From JBDKLC01 sp964500215 (lineage in GTDB: Bacteria; Patescibacteriota; Minisyncoccia; Phycocordibacterales; CAIZLB01): a stretch of 21,330 nt of DNA. The notes beneath the pieces were generated by a model. That model was given only the letters and a program-made list of their open reading frames with translations. It was not told the origin of the DNA and searched no databases. Each line of letters starts with the position of its first letter. Position 1 is the first letter of the stretch. Below are positions 1 to 6,802 of this stretch, piece by piece. The position numbers and the translations under genes are program-made. Location: the NCBI GenBank assembly GCA_964500215.1, contig CAZCNA010000010.1, positions 1-21,330 of the forward strand, written 5' to 3'.

Positions 1-164
1 ACCGCGGTGAATACGTTCTCAAGTCTTGTACTCACCGCCCGTCAACTCAAGGGAGTTGGGAGTACCCGAAATCTCGCATTAGCGGGCCTAAGGTAAGCTC
101 AATGACAGGGAGTAAGTCGTAACAAGGCACGGGTAGCGGAAGCTGCTCGTGGATTAATTCAAAT
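1..164 (+). rRNA. 16S ribosomal RNA, 3' end (partial)
   Basis: This is the last part of the small-subunit rRNA; its 5' portion lies outside the window. Seen: the decoding-site block ACCGCCCGTC at 34-43, the AAGTCGTAACAAGG strand carrying the equivalents of A1492/A1493 and A1503 (about 113-126), and helix 45 with a perfect 10-bp stem (128-137 with 142-151, including G-U pairs) capped by GGAA at 138-141, the KsgA dimethylation site. After helix 45 the sequence is GGATTAATTC instead of GGATCACCTCC, so no anti-Shine-Dalgarno core is present. The base equivalent to E. coli A1396 is T (position 32). The exact mature 3' end is a guess by alignment to E. coli from memory. Identity as 16S is certain; the end point is not. 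Confidence 0.95.
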
Positions 165-405
165 TGAAAACATGTTTATACTTGACCTCGTCAGTATAAA
201 CGTTCAACTTGGCCGATCAGTTGAGTGTTGAAATTTCACACTTAACACTGGATCTCACACCTGAATGTGAGAGGATGAAAATCCTAAAATTTTGGCACCT
301 CGGAAAGACGAGGCCCAATCAGAACAAAAGAAAGTGTTCTGACTAGGCAAAACAAACTACTTTCCATTTATATATAAGCATATAGTACTTCCCACATACA
401 TAGAG
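165..405 (+). other. Structured 16S trailer: consecutive stem-loops, no 23S rRNA
   Basis: This stretch contains no gene but many clean inverted repeats in series: 174-182 with 193-201 (9 bp, extended by an inner GAC/GTC), 204-209 with 219-224, 253-259 with 266-272 (7 bp), 272-276 with 281-285 (GAAA tetraloop), 298-302 with 309-313, and 319-326 with 335-342 (8 bp). It has no tRNA and no 23S 5' end. It is probably the 3' trailer of the 16S transcript, with possible processing stems, but an independent structured RNA cannot be excluded. Confidence 0.55.
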
Positions 406-431
406 AAAAGCCCCCGCAAGGGGGCTTTTTT
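406..431 (+). terminator. Intrinsic terminator of the 16S transcript
   Basis: The A-rich arm AAAAGCCCCC (406-415) is followed by a GCAA tetraloop (416-419), GGGGGC and a run of six T (426-431). This is a textbook rho-independent terminator. It closes the 16S transcription unit before any 23S gene. Confidence 0.93.
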
Positions 432-452
432 CGTGTATAGGAAGGGAATAGA

Positions 453-481
453 TGGACAATGCTCCGGCTTTGCAATAGGAT
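453..481 (+). promoter_or_regulatory. Promoter of the GT2 gene
   Basis: A -35 like TGGACA (453-458), a 17-base spacer and a -10 like TAGGAT (476-481) precede the ATG at 492 by 10 bases. A second possible -10, TATAGT, lies at 482-487. Either choice leaves almost no 5' leader. Confidence 0.5.
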
Positions 482-491
482 TATAGTATAT

Positions 492-1454
492 ATGGACGAA
501 CAGAAGCCTACCTATCCCTTTGATATTTCAGTTGTTATTCCTATCTATAACGAAGCTGGCAATATCGTACCTCTTCACAAGGAACTCGTACATGTTTTTG
601 CACAGACGCAGTATTCATGTGAGTACATTTATGTAAATGACGGAAGTATGGATGGCTCACTCGACGAATTGAAAACATTGGCGGGTATCAATATCATTAA
701 TCTCAATCGAAACTATGGTCAATCAACAGCTTTCGATGCTGGATTCAAAGCTGCTACAGGAGCGTATGTGGTGACACTGGATGGTGATGGTCAAAATGAT
801 CCAGCAGATATTGTGAAATTGCTTCGAAAACTAGAGACAGAGCAATTGGATATTGTCGCAGGGTGGAGAAAGCACCGCAAAGATTCTGCGCATGTTCGAT
901 ATATGTCTTGTATCGGTCGTTTTCTCCGCCGGTGGGTTACAAAAGATACTATTCACGATTCAGGATGTACATTGCGCGTGTACACATCCAGAGCAATCAA
1001 GACGCTCGATATTGGTGGGGAAATGCACCGATATATTTTAGACTTACTCAAATGGAAGGGGTTTCGAATCGGTGAACTCGAAGTGAATCATCGACAGCGA
1101 ACACATGGTCAGAGTAAATATAAAAGTTCAAAAGTATTTCGAGGTATGTTGGACTTGGGATACATCTGGTTTATACATAAATATTCTCAGCGCCCATTTC
1201 ATTTCTTTGGATATCTCGGTTTGTTGTTGTTCGCAATATCCCTCGTCACAGGTACGTTGACTGTATTTGAGAAAATATATTTGGATTTGAGTTTCAATCG
1301 AAATGGATGGTTCTTTATTTCATTTTTTTCGCTTGGATCGGGAGTGTTCTTTTTGAGCTTTGGGTTACTTGCAGACCTCCTCATCAAGCTCCATTTGAAT
1401 AATTCGCCCTATGAAAAGCGATATTATATTAGAGAAGTAATTGTGAATAGATAA
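492..1454 (+). CDS. GtrB/DPM1-like polyprenol-phosphate glycosyltransferase (GT2)
   Basis: This is probably a membrane-bound GT2 enzyme that moves a sugar from a nucleotide donor to a polyprenyl phosphate on the cytoplasmic face, supplying lipid-linked sugars for surface glycans. Seen: a GT-A fold start VVIPIYNEAGN, the nucleotide/metal region LDGDGQNDPADI, the acceptor-side motif DSGCTLRVY, and two C-terminal hydrophobic helices typical of GtrB/ArnC/DPM1 relatives. The ATG at 492 (MDEQKPTYPF) is preferred over the in-frame ATG at 459, because the promoter -10 lies between them and the extra 11 residues match no family feature. No Shine-Dalgarno sequence is present. The sugar and acceptor cannot be read from sequence. 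It is followed by a second glycosyltransferase on the same strand. Confidence 0.88.
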   Translation: MDEQKPTYPFDISVVIPIYNEAGNIVPLHKELVHVFAQTQYSCEYIYVNDGSMDGSLDELKTLAGINIINLNRNYGQSTAFDAGFKAATGAYVVTLDGDGQNDPADIVKLLRKLETEQLDIVAGWRKHRKDSAHVRYMSCIGRFLRRWVTKDTIHDSGCTLRVYTSRAIKTLDIGGEMHRYILDLLKWKGFRIGELEVNHRQRTHGQSKYKSSKVFRGMLDLGYIWFIHKYSQRPFHFFGYLGLLLFAISLVTGTLTVFEKIYLDLSFNRNGWFFISFFSLGSGVFFLSFGLLADLLIKLHLNNSPYEKRYYIREVIVNR

Positions 1455-1496
1455 TAAAGATAATTTAAAATATAAATTGATTTGTTCTGAAGTTTA

Positions 1497-1525
1497 TTGT
1501 TGGTGATGTACGTGTTACTTATAGA
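1497..1525 (+). promoter_or_regulatory. Promoter of the GT4 gene
   Basis: TTGTTG (1497-1502), a 17-base spacer and TATAGA (1520-1525) lie three bases before the ATG at 1529. Canonical spacing would start the RNA inside codon 2. Either a shifted -10 is used, or translation begins at the next in-frame ATG at 1553. Confidence 0.45.
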
Positions 1526-1528
1526 TAT

Positions 1529-2791
1529 ATGCATACTCATTCTCGAATATTGATGATTGCTGCGACACCCTTCTTTGCAGAAAGAGGATGCCATATTCGT
1601 ATTGCAAACGAGATGAGAGAACTACAGACCATGGGATATGACGTCAGCCTCTGCACATACGGTCTGGGGAGAGATATTGAGGCGTTACATACATATCGAA
1701 CGTGGAATCCGTTTGGGTATCGCCACATGGCTCCTGGAGCATCGTGGCACAAGCTGTATATGGATGTCTTTCTATTAATCGTAACAATCTATAGGTTTAT
1801 TCGAATAAAGCCTGCCGTCTTGCATGCACATCAATTCGAGGCGTTCTACATCGCATATATCGTACGTGCATTATGTTGGTCATCAGTACCGATTGTGTTT
1901 GATTGTCAGGGAAGTTTATCAGATGAATTCGATCGATATCATTTGCAACAGATGAACGAACAGGGGTCGGTGAGTGGTTTGATACGAAAAAATATTCGAC
2001 GTTTTCTGCGATTGATTGAACAGAATGCCGTGCGACGAGCAGACAAAACTGTGTTCAGTTCGACGCAAGCAAAAGACTTTTTTGTACAAGAATATAATTG
2101 TTCATCAAAGCAATTGGTGGTTGTAGAAGACGGAATAGATCCGCTATTTACAGCAACATATACCGCTGAAGACATACGAGAGTTCAAACAGCTGCTCGGA
2201 ATTGAGGAAGGTAAAAAGGTTCTTATATATTCAGGATCAATGACTTCGGCAAAAGGTGTTGATACATATATGAATCAAGTGCCGTTTCTATTGGAGCATA
2301 TGCCGGATCTCGTGTGCGTGTTTGCTGGATATGGCGACCTTGTCGAAGAATATAAAAAAGAATACAGCGAATACATTCGTGAAGGTCGGATTATCCTCGC
2401 AGGGGAAGTGGAATATACTGACTTGCCACGATATCTATCCAGTGCGGATATTGCAATCGATCCAAAGCCCGCAGCTTCGACGGAAGCTTCAGGGAAGCTT
2501 CGCAATTATGAAGCTGCGGGCCTTCCAACAATCGTCTTTCGTCCCGTACCAACCGCCCATGCTCAAACAACTATATATGTGAACCCTGACACAGATTCAT
2601 TTGGTACAAGCCTCATTAACGCTGTACAGAAGGCTTTGAACATGTCCCAAAAGGAAACGGGTGGTATCGATAATACAAATAATACAGACAACAGAGCGCA
2701 CGTAACAAACACAAACCACCATCTCATATCATGGAAGAAACAGGCTGCGCACATTGCGGCTATATATGAGCATTTAGAAATCTCTCGGTAG
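1529..2791 (+). CDS. Glycosyltransferase family 4 (GT-B fold)
   Basis: This is a predicted retaining GT-B glycosyltransferase for surface polysaccharide or glycolipid synthesis. Seen in its 420 residues: an N-terminal Rossmann half starting RILMIAATPFFAERG, a linker with the hydrophobic acceptor-side segment YMDVFLLIVTIYRFIRI, and a C-terminal donor half with YSGSMTSAKGVD, CVFAGYGDL and ILAGEVEYTDLPRYLSSADI. The pattern EASGKLRNYEAAGLP resembles the donor-binding E-x7-E motif of GT4. The final ~50 residues are low-complexity (N/T rich), then a short amphipathic end. The start at 1529 gives a complete domain; 1553 is a plausible alternative. The 3' end overlaps the convergent membrane protein gene by 18 bases. 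The substrate is unknown. Confidence 0.85.
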   Translation: MHTHSRILMIAATPFFAERGCHIRIANEMRELQTMGYDVSLCTYGLGRDIEALHTYRTWNPFGYRHMAPGASWHKLYMDVFLLIVTIYRFIRIKPAVLHAHQFEAFYIAYIVRALCWSSVPIVFDCQGSLSDEFDRYHLQQMNEQGSVSGLIRKNIRRFLRLIEQNAVRRADKTVFSSTQAKDFFVQEYNCSSKQLVVVEDGIDPLFTATYTAEDIREFKQLLGIEEGKKVLIYSGSMTSAKGVDTYMNQVPFLLEHMPDLVCVFAGYGDLVEEYKKEYSEYIREGRIILAGEVEYTDLPRYLSSADIAIDPKPAASTEASGKLRNYEAAGLPTIVFRPVPTAHAQTTIYVNPDTDSFGTSLINAVQKALNMSQKETGGIDNTNNTDNRAHVTNTNHHLISWKKQAAHIAAIYEHLEISR

Positions 2792-4663
2792 GGTATCTGA
2801 TCGAACGAATATTTCCACGAATGAATCTTGGAATACACTTTTGTATGTCGTATAGAGAAGGGGAGCAATTTCATCACCGAATGTGGCACGCATATGATGA
2901 TCGAGCGTTATCATGTGTGGAGGTGTTTTCCAGAGGGCCTCAACAATATCTCTTTTTGAAACATCTGTGTAAATAGTACTCAACTCACTTGAACTTTGAT
3001 ATGCGAGAGGTCGACTGATATCCATAAATTGAGGAATATTATTGTCCGCAGCAAACGCCAAATTTCCTGTGAATATAACAGAATCAGGACGAGAGTAGAG
3101 ATCGATAACTGTATTGATTGTTTGATAGTTCGCAAGCGGAACTCCACTACCGATGTATTTACTGATCTGCACATCACCTTTTTTCACAAAAAGTTCAATA
3201 TTTTTTAGGTCTGTATTGAAGAGAGATATGCATGTCACAAATACCATCGCCGCATATATGCCTGCTGGGTGTATCTTTTTTGCAATATGATTTTTTGTAG
3301 AGAGAGCGTAGGTGATGAATACTACAATGACGATCACGGGTATGAATTCAGACATATATGAGAAAAGCGTACCTCTCTTGAAGGCATAAAATACATAAAA
3401 TACAGCCATACTAAGAAGCCATATATATTCCGGGTAGAGCACTTTTTCGATTGAACGAATTTTATTCTTTTTTGAGAAAGCAATGTACCCAGCAAGTGGA
3501 ATAAGTGAAAGACAGAATACTTTGAGTACTCGAACAGTATTCATAAATGGAATCTTATTCTCAATAGTACCGAGATGACCAACACCGAGGAGGGAGTTGA
3601 TTGCTTGATGTATACCGAGATGATACGTAAAGAATCCCAAAATAACGGCCGTTACCGCGATACCGCCAATTGATATGTAATAAAAGATTCGATATCGACG
3701 TGTATAAAAGAGATATGCAAGCAAGAACAATACAAAGAGCGCAACAGATTCTCGCGTAAATACCGCGAGTGCAAAGCATGCTCCAGAAATTGCCAATAGT
3801 GCTCGTGATGTTTGACCTTTCAATAAATAAATACCGAGAAGAACAAACAAAATACTGAGATTTGTCGTATTTGTTACAAGCTTTGTCAAGAAGAACACTA
3901 AGTTCATGAGCACCAACCATGATCCAAAGAGGGCAATGCCGAATGGTCGTTCTCTTCGAATAATGAGATATACAACAAAACATGACAGAAGAACAAAGAG
4001 AGCATTGATAGCTTTGAGCGCGTAGATGCTCTTTCCAAATACGAACGAAGAAAGAGCCAAAATATACATCTCTACTGGTGCTCTACTAATGAAGTCTCGA
4101 AGGGGTACTTTGCCCTCGAGGATGAGTCCACTTTCATAGGCATAACTTCCTTCATCGTTACCAATATATCCGTATGACATTACCAAGAAAAATACAACAG
4201 AAAGTACATACCCCGCTATACCGAGCGCCGTGAGAAACTTTTTGCCTTTGGCACTACGCATGAATGCAAAGAAATGGAGCTTCTGTTTGTGGAGATATGA
4301 TGCCAATGTGAGGATCCAGTGAATTTTCTTTTTTTCATGAAGAATCAAAAGAACAATATACACAATTGGGATGAGGAGGAGTGCCTGTGTGACGAGAATA
4401 CTTATACCAAGGTTGAAGAGATATGCCACATACAACGCACTGAGGATCATTGCTTCAATAGTCACTACAGACTGGAGATAGAATCGGCTGGCCTTTTTTC
4501 TATTGATAATTTGGACAATGCAAAAGTTAATACAGAAGAGAAGTGTTATGAGGAAAAATATAAAGTCATAGAATGCAAATCGAGAGGCAAAGAAGAGGGC
4601 GATGCCAGTAAGTACAACTATGAATGTATTGATAAGAACAAATGATGTTGTTTTTGAAAACAT
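2774..4663 (-). CDS. GT-C superfamily membrane glycosyltransferase (GT39/PMT-like)
   Basis: This polytopic membrane protein (629 residues from ATG 4663) has about a dozen hydrophobic helices and then a soluble extracytoplasmic C-terminal part of about 150 residues. The first predicted outer loop has the pattern GNDEGSYAYESGLILEG then KVPLRDF, which matches the acidic catalytic loop and the G-x-x-P-x-R-D-F motif of GT39/GT83-type enzymes. These use lipid-linked sugars to modify proteins or glycans outside the membrane. It is the third gene after a small membrane protein and a prepilin-like gene, 13 bases downstream of the latter, so pilin glycosylation is a reasonable inference but unproven. 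An upstream in-frame TTG (4675) is possible. No Shine-Dalgarno sequence is seen. Confidence 0.8.
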   Translation of the reverse strand: MFSKTTSFVLINTFIVVLTGIALFFASRFAFYDFIFFLITLLFCINFCIVQIINRKKASRFYLQSVVTIEAMILSALYVAYLFNLGISILVTQALLLIPIVYIVLLILHEKKKIHWILTLASYLHKQKLHFFAFMRSAKGKKFLTALGIAGYVLSVVFFLVMSYGYIGNDEGSYAYESGLILEGKVPLRDFISRAPVEMYILALSSFVFGKSIYALKAINALFVLLSCFVVYLIIRRERPFGIALFGSWLVLMNLVFFLTKLVTNTTNLSILFVLLGIYLLKGQTSRALLAISGACFALAVFTRESVALFVLFLLAYLFYTRRYRIFYYISIGGIAVTAVILGFFTYHLGIHQAINSLLGVGHLGTIENKIPFMNTVRVLKVFCLSLIPLAGYIAFSKKNKIRSIEKVLYPEYIWLLSMAVFYVFYAFKRGTLFSYMSEFIPVIVIVVFITYALSTKNHIAKKIHPAGIYAAMVFVTCISLFNTDLKNIELFVKKGDVQISKYIGSGVPLANYQTINTVIDLYSRPDSVIFTGNLAFAADNNIPQFMDISRPLAYQSSSELSTIYTDVSKRDIVEALWKTPPHMITLDHHMRATFGDEIAPLLYTTYKSVFQDSFVEIFVRSDTLPRDF

Positions 4664-4676
4664 ATAGTGCAACAAA

Positions 4677-5222
4677 TTAAGGGCTCACTGTTACAGGGGG
4701 TCTGCTTGCTGGATTTTCCCATACGCCGATTGTCTGTTGTCGAGCTTCACCAAATTGGTGTGATGAGAAAAGAAGGTATGAGTTACTTGATGTAGACGTA
4801 ATACCTCCGGCAGGGCAATATGGCTCGGGTGACCCACAAGACATATATACAAAGCCTTTTGTTCCATTGATGAGAGGAGTTGTTGTATATCCGAATGACC
4901 ATCCTGCAACGCTGAGTTTGTTGAGCACGCCTGAGACACCAGCAAGCACACACTCATTGTTTGAAATACAGGTTGTAGATTTTACGCCAGGAGTAGGATT
5001 TGGATAGCCTCCATGTTCGTTATAAAAGAGCTCGAGTTGTAGTTGAATTTGTTGTCGCTGTGCGAGAATACGGGCATCTTCAGCTCGCTGTTTTGAAACA
5101 GTGAGGTTTGCCATAAGGATACTTGAGAGAAGTGCAATAATAGCGATAACCACAAGAAGCTCAATAAGACTGAAACCTCCTTGATCTGTCCGTCGATGCC
5201 GTTTTTGTCGGTGTGTATGCAT
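4677..5222 (-). CDS. Type IV prepilin-like protein (pseudopilin)
   Basis: This is a predicted pilin or minor pilin for a type IV pilus-like fibre. Seen in 181 residues: a basic leader (MHTHRQKRHRR), the prepilin peptidase site after Gly16 in GG|FSLIE with Glu5 of the mature chain, a hydrophobic helix (LLVVIAIIALLSSILMANL), then a polar helix with the common LFYNEHGGYPNP end. Four cysteines in the globular part (TTCISNNEC and CGSPEPYC) could form two disulfides. The gene starts five bases after the stop of the small membrane protein gene, so the two are probably co-transcribed. No prepilin peptidase or pilus ATPase is in this window. A T2SS-type pseudopilin is the main alternative. Confidence 0.9.
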   Translation of the reverse strand: MHTHRQKRHRRTDQGGFSLIELLVVIAIIALLSSILMANLTVSKQRAEDARILAQRQQIQLQLELFYNEHGGYPNPTPGVKSTTCISNNECVLAGVSGVLNKLSVAGWSFGYTTTPLINGTKGFVYMSCGSPEPYCPAGGITSTSSNSYLLFSSHQFGEARQQTIGVWENPASRPPVTVSP

Positions 5223-5227
5223 ATGAT

Positions 5228-5536
5228 TTATTTTCGAAGGGCGGCTTTAATTTCTTCTGGCAAATTTTCGATAACATCTCGAGAGAAGCTGTATCGTACT
5301 CTGTTTGCGTCAGAATGAACTGAAAAATAGATGAATATTGCAAGGCTCAAGAGGATGCAGGTTATTCCGAAGGATATAAGAAGGTGCTTTGCGGTTTTTT
5401 CATCTTTTGCAAGATGGAGGTTGATAACGATTTGCATCATTTTGGGCATGTTTGGTTCCTGAAGCGCTCGCGGTCGTAAAGGCCGTAAGCCTTGTGACCC
5501 AGTTACATTTTCGTCTTCGAATTGGAGTTCAGACAT
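5228..5536 (-). CDS. Small single-pass membrane protein of the pilin operon (unknown)
   Basis: I do not recognise this 102-residue protein. It has a soluble acidic/proline-arginine N-terminus, a segment PKMMQIVINLHLAKDEKT, one strong membrane helix (about 51-73, HLLISFGITCILLSLAIFIYFSV), and a charged tail ending NLPEEIKAALRK. Arginines and acidic residues flank the helix. It is first in a probable operon with the prepilin-like gene and the GT-C gene. Its position suggests a pilus assembly or inner membrane accessory role, but this is inference only. The start is supported by a TATAAT box 8 bases upstream, which gives a leaderless or nearly leaderless mRNA. Confidence 0.75.
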   Translation of the reverse strand: MSELQFEDENVTGSQGLRPLRPRALQEPNMPKMMQIVINLHLAKDEKTAKHLLISFGITCILLSLAIFIYFSVHSDANRVRYSFSRDVIENLPEEIKAALRK

Positions 5537-5544
5537 ATATGTAT

Positions 5545-5574
5545 ATTATATATCAACTATATCTCCATTACCAA
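5545..5574 (-). promoter_or_regulatory. Promoter of the pilin operon
   Basis: On the minus strand, TTGGTA (plus 5569-5574), an 18-base spacer and a perfect TATAAT (plus 5545-5550) end 8 bases before the ATG at 5536. The -35 box overlaps the stop codon of the upstream methyltransferase gene (plus 5568-5570). Confidence 0.7.
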
Positions 5575-6308
5575 GTAATGTATCCATTAGCTGATGGTTT
5601 TTTTGCAATGCCAAAGATGTTTGGTTGCATGCAACGTGGGGAGTGAGCAAGTATTCGCAATATGATGCCGCCAAGTGGTCCGAGTGCTCTTCGAACTTTC
5701 TGTATGTTATATGTCGAAAGGATAGAGTATGTTTCGAGTTGTAGGGAGTCAAAACCGGCATTGTCGAAATTACGTCGAAGGGATGACTGTGTTTGTAGTG
5801 AGCAATGTTCTGTTTTGAGAAACTCGCGTATTGTGCGGATAGTTCGTTTGCTCACAATCGTCCACAATATATTGAGCGGTTTGTTTGGTGTTTGAAAGAT
5901 GCAGAGGCCTCCTGGTTTGAGGATGCGTGCGACTTCTGTTTTGAGAAAATGAGGCACATCCGGAATATGTTCGATGACATCAAATAACGTGACCACATCA
6001 AATGTATTGTTATCAAAGGGAATTCTGTTGCCGTCATATGAGAGAAGGCGATGTGCGAGCTCGGGATATTTTTTGAGGCCATACTCAATCGATTGTTCAG
6101 AAATATCAATACCCGTGACATCTGTATATCCTGCCGATTTGAGTAAATGGGGAAGTGTGCCGATATTTGTGCCGATATCCACTATACGTGCATTGATATC
6201 AAGCACGTGGTCTTGTACGTAGTTGAGGTTAGTCTCATTGTTCCCAGATTCTTCGATATTCTGTTGTATCTTTTGATTAAAAAGATTGTTGTAAAAGGCT
6301 TTGTTCAT
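5568..6308 (-). CDS. Class I SAM-dependent methyltransferase
   Basis: This 246-residue protein is a class I methyltransferase. Seen: motif I VDIGTNIGTLPHLL (about 43-56), motif II GIDISEQSIEYG, DGNRIPFDNNTFDVVTLFDVIEHIPDV (motifs III/IV), and ILKPGGLCIFQTPN (motif V/VI region). This is the UbiG/Methyltransf_11-23 pattern. Lying among glycosyltransferase and pilin genes, it may methylate a sugar or a surface polysaccharide precursor, but the substrate cannot be read. The start at 6308 is supported by a TACAAT -10 box seven bases upstream and by alignment of motif I at the usual distance from the N-terminus. Confidence 0.88.
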   Translation of the reverse strand: MNKAFYNNLFNQKIQQNIEESGNNETNLNYVQDHVLDINARIVDIGTNIGTLPHLLKSAGYTDVTGIDISEQSIEYGLKKYPELAHRLLSYDGNRIPFDNNTFDVVTLFDVIEHIPDVPHFLKTEVARILKPGGLCIFQTPNKPLNILWTIVSKRTIRTIREFLKTEHCSLQTQSSLRRNFDNAGFDSLQLETYSILSTYNIQKVRRALGPLGGIILRILAHSPRCMQPNIFGIAKKPSANGYITW

Positions 6309-6315
6309 AAATTAG

Positions 6316-6321
6316 ATTGTA
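6316..6321 (-). promoter_or_regulatory. -10 box of the methyltransferase gene
   Basis: TACAAT on the minus strand ends seven bases before the ATG at 6308, the spacing expected for a leaderless transcript. No convincing -35 box is seen at 16-18 bases. Confidence 0.45.
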
Positions 6322-6361
6322 GTGGAGATATATTGAGGGTAGTGTAAAAAGGGGTGTTTTT

Positions 6362-6404
6362 GGCCCGAGGCGCCGTCGCTTCATTGTACGATGTGCCTCG
6401 GGCC
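6362..6404. repeat. Long GC-rich hairpin
   Basis: A perfect 10-bp inverted repeat GGCCCGAGGC (6362-6371) / GCCTCGGGCC (6395-6404) encloses a second stem, CGTCG (6374-6378) with CGATG (6389-6393). Neither strand has the T-run expected of a terminator directly after it. It stands out by GC content from the AT-rich surroundings. A smaller hairpin GGCC-AAAAA-GGCC (6424-6436) followed by CTTTT comes next and could terminate weakly on the plus strand. Confidence 0.6.
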
Positions 6405-6448
6405 ACCGCAAATGACCCTAAACGGCCAAAAAGGCCCTTTTCGACCCC

Positions 6449-6534
6449 GGGAGCCTCTCTCTCGGTCCCGCAGGCACCCAAAGGCACCTCAAACTCCTGA
6501 ATAGGCAGATGCCCAGGAGGGGCTTCCTTTTTTT
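6449..6534 (+). ncRNA. Candidate structured small RNA ending in a terminator
   Basis: The ends pair: GGGAGCC (6449-6455) with GGCTTCC (6521-6527), followed directly by seven T (6528-6534). Inside lies a second hairpin, CTCCTG (6494-6499) with CAGGAG (6514-6519), enclosing GGC-AGAT-GCC (6504-6513). The sequence is GC-rich and shows no credible coding frame. I compared it from memory with SRP RNA, 6S RNA, tmRNA and RNase P RNA and saw none of their core motifs. It may be an undescribed small RNA or an elaborate terminator/leader region. Confidence 0.35.
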
Positions 6535-6592
6535 CGAGTTTTTTGGTATGGTAGAGCAACAAAAACCATAGGAACGGAGTAGTTCTCTGTGT

Positions 6593-6665
6593 GCGAGTAT
6601 AGCTCAGTTGGTAGAGCACATCACTGATACTGATGGGGTCGTAGGTTCGAATCCTACTACTCGCA
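6593..6665 (+). tRNA. tRNA-Ile (anticodon GAU)
   Basis: A full cloverleaf of 73 bases can be drawn: acceptor 6593-6599 with 6658-6664 (7 bp), D stem GCTC/GAGC, anticodon stem CATCA/TGATG with loop CTGATAC and anticodon GAT at 6626-6628, T stem GTAGG/CCTAC with loop TTCGAAT, and discriminator A at 6665. CCA is not encoded (ACAAAG follows), so CCA addition is needed. It stands alone rather than in an rRNA spacer. A possible extended -10 (TGGTATGGT, about 6544-6552) lies upstream. Confidence 0.97.
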
Positions 6666-6676
6666 CAAAGGGCGGT

Positions 6677-6700
6677 ACCACGTATTCTGTGGTTTTTATT
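6677..6700 (+). terminator. Probable terminator after tRNA-Ile
   Basis: ACCAC (6677-6681) and GTGGT (6689-6693) form a short stem with a 7-base loop, followed by TTTTATT. The stem is weak but well placed 12 bases after the tRNA. Confidence 0.6.
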
Positions 6701-6738
6701 GTCTGAAGGCATTTTTGTTCCAAAAGAAGCCTTTTGTG

Positions 6739-6747
6739 TGATATACT
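6739..6747 (+). promoter_or_regulatory. Extended -10 promoter of pyruvate kinase
   Basis: TGATATACT matches the extended -10 form TGnTATAAT closely. It lies 55 bases before the pyk ATG, giving a leader of about 49 bases. That leader carries a small inverted repeat, ATTGG (6756-6760) / CCAAT (6767-6771). This leader is the longest in the window. Confidence 0.55.
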
Positions 6748-6802
6748 CTGGCCCTATTGGGTAGTACCAATTTATTTTATTTTTAAGAAATATTCATTAG
6801 AT

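Noticed and set aside
165..405. 23S rRNA 5' end or spacer tRNA in the 16S trailer
   Set aside because: No cloverleaf and no recognisable 23S start; a terminator closes the unit.
6362..6404. Bidirectional terminator
   Set aside because: The stem is strong but lacks a T-run directly after it on either strand.
6449..6534. SRP (4.5S-like) RNA
   Set aside because: The size and paired ends looked right and a GGCAGATG piece is shared with E. coli 4.5S from memory, but the conserved apical loop around GGAAGGAAGCAG is missing on both strands.
6305..6712. 135-residue open frame on the minus strand across the tRNA region
   Set aside because: It reads the antisense of tRNA-Ile (SRIRTYDPISISDVLYQLSYTR is the well-known false peptide from tRNA genes) and the GC-rich structured block.
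6734..6802. N-terminal extension of pyruvate kinase from a TTG
   Set aside because: The TTG lies inside the extended -10 promoter, and the extra 23 residues match nothing in the family.
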